A stretch of DNA of 6,174 nt. Source: an uncultured Candidatus Saccharibacteria bacterium. GTDB lineage: Bacteria > Patescibacteriota > Saccharimonadia > CAILAD01 > GCA-016700035. The translations under genes and the position numbers were made by a program. Location: NCBI GenBank assembly GCA_937996675.1, contig CALKUN010000143.1:1-6174 (forward strand), written 5' to 3'. The stretch's first letter is position 1, and each line of letters starts with the position of its first letter. The notes below the pieces were generated by a model, which was given only the letters and a program-made list of their open reading frames with translations, had not been told where the DNA came from and searched no databases. Shown here in pieces: positions 1-4,813 of the stretch.

Positions 1-732
1 TGTTTCCATCTTCTTAATGAATTGAATATCGTCCACAAAAAGCACATCGACTTCACGATACTTAGTTGTAAAGGCTTCGGACTTACGCACTGAATCCACA
101 AATGACTTATAGAATTCCTCGATCGTTATATAGAGGAGTTGCAAGTCGGGATTGAGGCGACGGATTTCACCGTAGACGGCCCACATGAGGTGTGTCTTCC
201 CTACTCCGGCTGGGCCATACAGAAAGAGGGGATTGTAGTCGGTGCCAGGCTTTTCAGTGACAAGCTTGGCGGCAGAGTATGCGAGTCGGTTACTCGATCC
301 CACGACAAAGTGATCGAAGTTATAGCGATCCACAAGGTGCTGTTGGGGAGCAAATAAGTTTGTCTGATTACTATTTTGGGTAGTCGGGATACGCTTCTGT
401 TCGCGACTGGCTGGCTTACTGGTCCGTCCCTGGAAGACTAGCTCATCATCACCTTGTGAAGCACTTGGCGTAGATTGAGACTTGTAGGCTACTCGAGTAA
501 TCTCGGGCATCTGCTTAGCGAGTGCCGATATGATTTGGGGTTCAAAGCGGGCTTTGAGCTGAGCGCTTGAGAACGGATTGGGCACGTTTATTTCGGCCAC
601 GCCATCTGTTACGGCAACGAGACTTGTTTGTTTTACAAAGGTCTTGTAGCTATGGTGACTCATCGATATTTCGAGCTCACCAAGCACACGTTGCCACATC
701 GAATCGTAGTCTGCGGCAGCAGTCTTGTTCAT
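1..732 (-). CDS. dnaA: Chromosomal replication initiator DnaA, N-terminal 244 residues (3' part outside window)
   Basis: DnaA is the AAA+ ATPase that binds DnaA boxes and melts the replication origin. Reading the minus strand from the ATG at 732 gives an uninterrupted frame to the window edge. Domain I covers about residues 1-85 (MWQRVLGEL near the start) and a polar, low-complexity linker covers about 88-128. The AAA+ domain starts near NLFAPQQHLVDRYNFDHFVVG (145 onward), where the usual Y-F-D/T-F-V pattern is visible. Walker A is GPAGVGKT at 173-180 and Walker B is VLFVDDIQF at 230-238. Sensor motifs, the arginine finger and the DNA-binding domain IV lie beyond position 1. The start is supported by a strong Shine-Dalgarno AAGGAGG at 740-746, seven bases upstream. 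It is transcribed divergently from rpmH. Identity is certain; only the C-terminal half is unseen. Confidence 0.97.
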   Translation of the reverse strand, partial: MNKTAAADYDSMWQRVLGELEISMSHHSYKTFVKQTSLVAVTDGVAEINVPNPFSSAQLKARFEPQIISALAKQMPEITRVAYKSQSTPSASQGDDELVFQGRTSKPASREQKRIPTTQNSNQTNLFAPQQHLVDRYNFDHFVVGSSNRLAYSAAKLVTEKPGTDYNPLFLYGPAGVGKTHLMWAVYGEIRRLNPDLQLLYITIEEFYKSFVDSVRKSEAFTTKYREVDVLFVDDIQFIKKMET

Positions 733-739
733 CCTCACC

Positions 740-746
740 CCTCCTT
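740..746 (-). promoter_or_regulatory. Ribosome binding site of dnaA
   Basis: On the minus strand the sequence reads AAGGAGG, followed by GG and a 7-base spacer before the ATG at 732. It is a full anti-Shine-Dalgarno match and fixes the dnaA start. It contrasts with rpmH and the VanW gene, which show no such site. Confidence 0.85.
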
Positions 747-759
747 ATCTCTTACCTCT

Positions 760-788
760 AGTCTAGTAGTTTTCCACAGGCCTGCCAA
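760..788 (-). promoter_or_regulatory. Candidate dnaA promoter
   Basis: On the minus strand a -35-like TTGGCA (783-788, 5 of 6 to TTGACA) is followed after 17 bases by a -10-like TAGACT (760-765, 4 of 6 to TATAAT). Transcription would begin near 752-754, leaving about 20 bases before the ATG, with the Shine-Dalgarno inside that leader. A DnaA-box match (770-778) lies in the spacer and a perfect box (793-801) just upstream, which fits DnaA autoregulation. The promoter call comes from motif and spacing only. Confidence 0.5.
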
Positions 789-902
789 GTGCTTATCCAC
801 AGACTGTACACAATATTCACAGTTAAGGGGGATAACTTTTGGATAAGCTCACCGCTACAGATAAGATATGTACCTTGTAATCTCTCGATAGAATGTGTAT
901 AA
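770..902. other. DnaA-box cluster between dnaA and rpmH; candidate oriC or autoregulatory region
   Basis: Five 9-mers match or nearly match TTWTNCACA. TTTTCCACA at 770-778 (+) and TTATCCACA at 793-801 (+, perfect) fit fully. ATATTCACA at 813-821 (+) has one mismatch, and TTATCCAAA at 838-846 (-) has one mismatch. TTATACACA at 894-902 (-) fits fully. A poorer match, CTGTACACA, lies at 804-812. The first three run in the same direction, with starts 23 and 20 bases apart, about two helical turns. DnaA-box clusters beside dnaA are the usual mark of bacterial oriC, but no long AT-rich unwinding element is obvious here. It may be only part of the origin, or a titration/autoregulation site. Confidence 0.6.
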
Positions 903-903
903 T
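875..903 (+). promoter_or_regulatory. Candidate promoter of the rpmH-khpB operon
   Basis: A -35-like TTGTAA (875-880, 4 of 6) and a perfect -10 TATAAT (898-903) are separated by exactly 17 bases. Transcription should begin around 909-913, at or within a few bases of the rpmH ATG at 913. The -10 shares five bases with the DnaA-box TTATACACA on the other strand (894-902), so DnaA bound there would block the promoter. This is the best promoter candidate in the window. Confidence 0.65.
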
Positions 904-912
904 ATCCCAGAT

Positions 913-1047
913 ATGAAGATGACACACCAACCCAAGAAACGTCGCCGACAGCGAGTCCATGGCTTTATGAAGCGTATGAGCACTCGAGTAGGTCGAGCAG
1001 TTTTGAAGCGCCGTCGCCTCAAGGGGCGTTCGCGCGTCGCTATCTAG
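913..1047 (+). CDS. rpmH: 50S ribosomal protein L34
   Basis: This 44-residue, strongly basic protein is a component of the large ribosomal subunit that binds 23S rRNA. The frame reads MKMTHQPKKRRRQRVHGF at the start and ends RRRLKGRSRVAI. This is the L34 pattern: a Q-P-K/S-x-R-x-R block, then HGF-x-x-R-M-x-T-x-x-G-R-x-V-L, then a basic tail. The length matches the family (44-50). There is no Shine-Dalgarno in front of ATG 913, and the promoter -10 ends only nine bases upstream, so the mRNA may be leaderless or nearly so. An in-frame ATG at 919 is a less likely start because it would remove the usual M-K lead. It is the first gene of the operon, and rnpA follows after 24 bases. Confidence 0.96.
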   Translation: MKMTHQPKKRRRQRVHGFMKRMSTRVGRAVLKRRRLKGRSRVAI

Positions 1048-1071
1048 CAATTCTTTTTACGGAAAGGTCCC

Positions 1072-1413
1072 ATGCTCTCCACGAGTAACCGCCTCACCGC
1101 CTCAAAAGACATCATGAAGGTCCTGCGCACTGGTCAACGCACCGGCGCCGGGCCATTTGTTGTTTATGCGTTGCGCAACCGATCCGGCGCCACGCGAATG
1201 ACAGTAGTGATATCAAAGAAAGTAGATAAGCGGGCGGTTGTACGAAATCGATGTCGCCGGCGGGTGAGAGAGGCTTTTCGCCCACTTCTGCCTCAACTAG
1301 AGCCCGGCTTTGATATACTGATATATATCAAGCAAGATATGGGCAATGTGCCGTTCGAAATTGTAACGAGCGATGTGACGCAAGGATGTCGTAAACTCGG
1401 TCTTCTCAAGTGA
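1072..1413 (+). CDS. rnpA: Ribonuclease P protein component
   Basis: This is the protein subunit of RNase P, which works with the catalytic RNA (rnpB, not in this window) to remove 5' leaders from pre-tRNAs. The product has 113 residues, normal for the family. It begins with the typical L-x-x-S-x-x-I/F-x-x-V-x-x-x-G block (LTASKDIMKVLRTGQR, 8-23). The central strand VVISKKVDKRAVVRNR (45-60) leads into the basic RNR helix R58-N59-R60 through CRRRVRE, which contacts the RNA subunit. A GGAAAGG Shine-Dalgarno at 1061-1067 sits four bases before ATG 1072. It ends in TGA at 1411-1413, overlapping the start of yidD by four bases (GTGA), which suggests translational coupling. Confidence 0.96.
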   Translation: MLSTSNRLTASKDIMKVLRTGQRTGAGPFVVYALRNRSGATRMTVVISKKVDKRAVVRNRCRRRVREAFRPLLPQLEPGFDILIYIKQDMGNVPFEIVTSDVTQGCRKLGLLK

Positions 1414-1655
1414 AGCGAATACTCCTCGGGCTTATTCGACTCTATCAGCACACCCTCTCGCCTGATCATGGTCTGTTCCGTGGCTTGCACCCATACGGAT
1501 ACTGTCGATTTCACCCGACTTGCAGCCAGTACACCTACGAAGCCATTCAAGAACACGGATCATGGAAGGGCATGTACCTGGGCGGACGCCGCATTCTGCG
1601 CTGCCACCCCTGGTCACCCGGAGGATTTGATCCAGTACCGCCTAAACGGAGCTAA
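1410..1655 (+). CDS. yidD: Membrane protein insertion efficiency factor YidD
   Basis: YidD is a small membrane-associated protein that assists Sec/YidC-dependent insertion of membrane proteins. The 81-residue product has the whole family signature: LIRLYQHTLSP (8-18), CRFHPTCSQY (32-41), EAIQEHGSWKG (44-54), and RRILRCHPWSPGG followed by DPVP (60-77). The three family cysteines are C32, C38 and C65. The N-terminal stretch before residue 18 is the amphipathic/membrane segment. The start is GTG at 1410, inside the rnpA stop (GTGA). It sits nine bases before yidC, its functional partner. The length matches the usual 70-90 residues and nothing appears broken. Confidence 0.96.
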   Translation: MKRILLGLIRLYQHTLSPDHGLFRGLHPYGYCRFHPTCSQYTYEAIQEHGSWKGMYLGGRRILRCHPWSPGGFDPVPPKRS

Positions 1656-1664
1656 GAAATTATT

Positions 1665-2486
1665 ATGTTTGATCTCATTATCGTAAAACCACTCGCTAAT
1701 ATTCTCTTCACGATCTACGCATTCCTGCCGGGACATGACTTTGGGTTGGCTGTCATTATCTTGACGGCTCTCTTACGGTTTGCACTCTGGCCAGTTCTTG
1801 CAAAGCAACTCCAGTCGCAGAAGAAAATCCAAGCACTTCAGCCCGAGATTGCTAAGCTCAAGAAAGAAGCTGCGGGTGATAAGCAAAAAGAGAACACTAT
1901 GCTCATGGAGCTCTACAAGGAGCGAGAGATCAATCCACTCGCATCGTGCTTACCACTTCTGATCCAGCTGCCATTCCTCTTCGGTCTCTATATACTCTTC
2001 AACAAGAGCGCTTCAGGTGTGGCTGGCTTTGAAAATCTGCTTTACGAGCCTATCAAAAACCTTAGCTTCATACAGGGTATTCTCGCTGATCATGCACTCT
2101 TCATTCCGAAGCTCTTCAATGTCATCGACTTGTCTGCAAAAGGGAACATTATTCTCGCTGTCATCGCTGGCGCCACTCAGTTCTACCAGGTGAAACAAAT
2201 TACTCCCCAGAATATGGACAAGGATGATCCGAATGCAGCCATCAGTAAGATGACGATGTGGCTGTTCCCGCTTGTGACCGGCTATATCGGCTACACGCTT
2301 ATCGCGGCACTTCCGCTCTACTGGGCGGTCTCAAACCTCGTCAGTATCTTCCAGCAGTCCATCATTATGGGTGGGGAAGTCGACAAGATGGAAGAAGCTG
2401 AGATCGTGAAAACCACGATTCGAACAGGCGACAAGAAAGCAATCTCAAATAGTAAAACTACCAAGAAAACGAAACGAGGGAAGTAG
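1665..2486 (+). CDS. yidC: Membrane protein insertase YidC/Oxa1/SpoIIIJ family
   Basis: YidC inserts and folds inner-membrane proteins, alone or with SecYEG. The product has 273 residues, the short form without the large periplasmic domain of proteobacterial YidC. Hydrophobic segments lie near 4-22, 27-45, 96-113, 160-176 and 196-230 (a hairpin). The arginine expected in the substrate groove is R38 in TALLRFALWP. A charged cytoplasmic loop (about 47-88, QSQKKIQALQPEIAKLKKE) precedes INPLASCLPLLIQLPF, the family signature. No lipobox cysteine is present at the N terminus, unlike many Gram-positive SpoIIIJ proteins. The tail is lysine-rich (DKKAISNSKTTKKTKRGK), suitable for ribosome contact. 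A weak GGAG (1648-1651) lies 13 bases before ATG 1665. Confidence 0.96.
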   Translation: MFDLIIVKPLANILFTIYAFLPGHDFGLAVIILTALLRFALWPVLAKQLQSQKKIQALQPEIAKLKKEAAGDKQKENTMLMELYKEREINPLASCLPLLIQLPFLFGLYILFNKSASGVAGFENLLYEPIKNLSFIQGILADHALFIPKLFNVIDLSAKGNIILAVIAGATQFYQVKQITPQNMDKDDPNAAISKMTMWLFPLVTGYIGYTLIAALPLYWAVSNLVSIFQQSIIMGGEVDKMEEAEIVKTTIRTGDKKAISNSKTTKKTKRGK

Positions 2487-2489
2487 TAC

Positions 2490-2951
2490 ATGGACGTCTC
2501 ATACCTCGAGACAGGTAAGGTGGTTCTGAACGAGCTCCTAGAATCTCTAGGATTCACAGGTGCTGAAATCTCCCAAGATCAACTCGACGATCAGCTTATG
2601 TTGGCTGTTTCGGTTCATGAACATTCACTCCTTATTGGACGTCGAGGGGAAAACCTCTACGCGCTTCAGACACTTTTCAATAGCCTAGTCCGACGCCGCG
2701 ATACCTCCGCTCCTCTTATTGCGCTCGACGTAGCAGGGTACAAGAAGGACCACCTCGAGAAGATCATGCGTATCGCCGAAGACGCAGCGCAGAAAGTGCA
2801 GGTCTACGGGCATGATTTTGAGCTCAAGCCAATGACTCCGTACGAACGACGCATTGTGCATATGGTACTTGCAGACAAGGCGGATCTCGAGACCGATAGC
2901 ATAGGGGAAGACCCACATCGCAAAGTAATCATTAAGAAGAAATCAGACTAG
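2490..2951 (+). CDS. khpB: KH/R3H RNA-binding protein KhpB (Jag/SpoIIIJ-associated)
   Basis: This is a cytoplasmic RNA-binding protein of the Jag/KhpB family, which in Gram-positive bacteria pairs with KhpA and affects cell elongation and division. It has 153 residues. A KH-type domain spans about 35-105, with the GxxG loop as GRRG at 50-53 followed by ENLYALQTLFN. A C-terminal R3H domain spans about 107-149, with MTPYERRIVHMVLAD (R120, R121, H124) and SIGEDPHRKVII (137-148). The separate Jag_N domain of Firmicutes proteins is not present; only about 34 residues precede the KH domain. GAGGG at 2476-2480, inside the end of yidC, serves as Shine-Dalgarno. The gap from yidC is three bases. It is the last gene of the operon and ends 27 bases from the stop of the convergent VanW gene. 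Confidence 0.94.
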   Translation: MDVSYLETGKVVLNELLESLGFTGAEISQDQLDDQLMLAVSVHEHSLLIGRRGENLYALQTLFNSLVRRRDTSAPLIALDVAGYKKDHLEKIMRIAEDAAQKVQVYGHDFELKPMTPYERRIVHMVLADKADLETDSIGEDPHRKVIIKKKSD

Positions 2952-2978
2952 TCCGATTCTTGTCGTAGGCGCAATAAT

Positions 2979-4739
2979 CTAATTGACGTGAGGAAAGTCC
3001 AAAGCTGACTTGTAGTTTGTAGTGAATGTATCAGTCTTTGTAACCTTCCCGTCAACGACAATGTCGCGGTAGAAAACTGTCTTTGATGGCTGATTAACAT
3101 CGTTTGACCCCGATATAAAGTTTGGCCCCCGAATAACACCCTCTTTTTTCTTGGTTCCGTAGAATCGAAACTTCAAGGTTGTTCCCTTCATTTCGGTCTG
3201 AATTAATATGTGGCTACCGGTGTCGTTGCGGAATTTAAAGTCCACTTCTGGATAATAGATCGTAGCGTCTACTCCGGGTACTCCGTAGGGTTGAGTATAG
3301 AAGTCGACTGCATACGAATGGTTCACTCTCTCGACTATCGGTAGACCTGCCAGAAGGGCCGCGCGAAATGCGGTCGAGCTGACCTGACAGAGTCCGCCAC
3401 CATATTCACTGGCTACTTTATTGCCGAGAATGACGAGACCGGGCTTGTACCCTTGTTCTGGTCCAACGTCGCCAAGTATCTTACCAAAACTGAACACCTC
3501 GTCTGGCTTGAGGAGATAGTTATTATAGAGAGCTTGTCCGACTCGCACGTTTGTTATCCTGTTTGCACTTGATCCAGGGAAGTATGATACTCCTTCGGAC
3601 AACAGATCATGAATGCCTAGTTGGTCAATTGTGGCGTCGTTCACCTGAGCTTTTGTGAGTGCCACGACAAGCGCGACAGGACCGTTAGACTTTGTCGTGA
3701 GCTGACTGCGGATAGCTTTTGCACTCGCACTCAGATCAACAGCACGTCCATCCTGACTTTGTTGAAATACGCTTGCTCGGCTCCCATCAATTGTGAGCTT
3801 CGCATCTATAGCTGGCTGGTTAATCTGGGCAGCTATAGGTATAAGTGAGTGTTCGATGCGGCTTGAGTCGAGGCTCAAGGATGGAGCATGAATCGGTAGA
3901 ATGTTGTAAAAGTCTGGAAGCTGCCTCGCAGCGACTGAGTGAGCCGTAATAGACGGTCCATACCATCCGAGTATTTCAGCTTGATTGATTGACCATGTTC
4001 GTCCTCCCTCCTTGAGTGTGAGGGGGTCAACTATGTCTTGAGCAAGGCTTGGTTGCTGATTCTTGAGAGTAGCTGCTGTTATCTGAGCGGGGAGTGCGTA
4101 GCTTCGAGCTGTGATAGCTGTACGATCGAGTTGTTCAACGACGGTGTGGAGGTCTGATAGGAAGCGCCCAAGATCGAGCCGAGTACCTGATGTGTCGGGC
4201 GCAACAGTGATGGTCGACGGTGCAGTGAAGCCTAGTCGAGCATCTACGACGGGCTTGTTGAACTGCGTAAATGCTGGGGTCATGATCTTGTATACGGCAT
4301 AAGGATCGATCTCTAGGGGTGACTTAGGGGGTCGCGTGAAGCCGATCAGTAGTCCGAGCTCGTCGCTTAACTGCCGAAAAACATTTCCTTGCCTGCCGAG
4401 TGCATATGCTTGGTCAACCGCTCCAGCTGGATCATATTCAAGATACATATCTTTGATAGCTAGACTCGTCGGGGTAGAGCCCTTTGTATTGACCAGAACT
4501 TTTGCATCGGCGACATACTTCTGCGTCTCTTTTGTGAGGAGAGCGGTAGCTTCTTCTCGGGTTGTGCCACCAAGATAGATGCCGTAGGCTGATGCGCCAG
4601 GGAGTATGCGCCCACGATGGAAGAGTCGGATCGAACCAAGAATAACGAGACACGCAATCACAATAAGCACTATGAGGCTCGCTATCTTCTGACCTTTTGT
4701 CAGGTGGTGTCGCTGGGGCAGCTTAAATACGTCGTCCAT
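2979..4739 (-). CDS. Membrane-anchored VanW-domain protein with two peptidoglycan-binding-like modules
   Basis: This is an envelope protein of 586 residues, probably acting on peptidoglycan. A short basic cytoplasmic tail is followed by one membrane helix (about 18-39, IASLIVLIVIACLVILGS); the rest is outside. Two related modules resemble PG_binding_4 domains: about 55-215, containing FNKPVVDARLGF (160-171) and GTRLDL (185-190), and about 220-365, containing INQPAIDAKLTI (306-317) and GRAVDL (331-336). The VanW domain covers about 379-530, with FPGSSANRITNV, FSFGKILG and the signature GGGLCQVSS (447-455); C451 is the conserved cysteine. A 50-residue tail of unknown role follows. VanW was named from vancomycin-resistance clusters. 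As I recall, related C. difficile proteins have been reported as L,D-transpeptidases, which would make C451 the nucleophile; that activity is inferred here. No Shine-Dalgarno precedes ATG 4739. Confidence 0.88.
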   Translation of the reverse strand: MDDVFKLPQRHHLTKGQKIASLIVLIVIACLVILGSIRLFHRGRILPGASAYGIYLGGTTREEATALLTKETQKYVADAKVLVNTKGSTPTSLAIKDMYLEYDPAGAVDQAYALGRQGNVFRQLSDELGLLIGFTRPPKSPLEIDPYAVYKIMTPAFTQFNKPVVDARLGFTAPSTITVAPDTSGTRLDLGRFLSDLHTVVEQLDRTAITARSYALPAQITAATLKNQQPSLAQDIVDPLTLKEGGRTWSINQAEILGWYGPSITAHSVAARQLPDFYNILPIHAPSLSLDSSRIEHSLIPIAAQINQPAIDAKLTIDGSRASVFQQSQDGRAVDLSASAKAIRSQLTTKSNGPVALVVALTKAQVNDATIDQLGIHDLLSEGVSYFPGSSANRITNVRVGQALYNNYLLKPDEVFSFGKILGDVGPEQGYKPGLVILGNKVASEYGGGLCQVSSTAFRAALLAGLPIVERVNHSYAVDFYTQPYGVPGVDATIYYPEVDFKFRNDTGSHILIQTEMKGTTLKFRFYGTKKKEGVIRGPNFISGSNDVNQPSKTVFYRDIVVDGKVTKTDTFTTNYKSALDFPHVN

Positions 4740-4758
4740 AGGAAGTTCTTATGCTCAT

Positions 4759-4764
4759 AGTATA
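4759..4764 (-). promoter_or_regulatory. Candidate -10 element of the VanW gene
   Basis: On the minus strand TATACT (5 of 6 to TATAAT) lies 19 bases before the ATG at 4739, so a transcript would carry a leader of about 12-14 bases without a Shine-Dalgarno. No convincing -35 is found 16-18 bases upstream (best is TCGTAA). The gene may instead be read through from the LGFP gene, whose stop is only 74 bases upstream. Confidence 0.3.
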
Positions 4765-4813
4765 TCGGTTTGTGTTCGTACTTACGAGGTGTTTGAACAA
4801 AAGAATGCCTGTC

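Noticed and set aside
139..357. Plus-strand open frame of 72 codons opposite dnaA
   Set aside because: It lies entirely antisense to the conserved AAA+ core of dnaA, including Walker A, and has no recognisable features of its own.
760..769. CTACTA on the minus strand next to a DnaA box, resembling DnaA-trio repeats of an origin unwinding element
   Set aside because: Only two clean triplets are present, the neighbouring GAC/TAG triplets do not continue the series, and I could not confirm that the orientation relative to the box is correct.
839..867. Second rpmH promoter candidate, TTGGAT and TAAGAT with 17 bases between
   Set aside because: It matches consensus at only 3 and 4 of 6 positions, much weaker than the TTGTAA/TATAAT pair downstream; kept only as a caveat to the leaderless proposal.
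823..1050. Minus-strand open frame of 75 codons across the rpmH region
   Set aside because: It is antisense to rpmH and to the DnaA-box region, and its product resembles no known family; a shadow frame.
1319..1330. Perfect 12-base palindrome TGATATATATCA inside rnpA
   Set aside because: It encodes a conserved hydrophobic stretch (ILIYI) with AT-rich isoleucine and tyrosine codons, and it lies inside a gene with no promoter nearby; most likely codon-driven chance.
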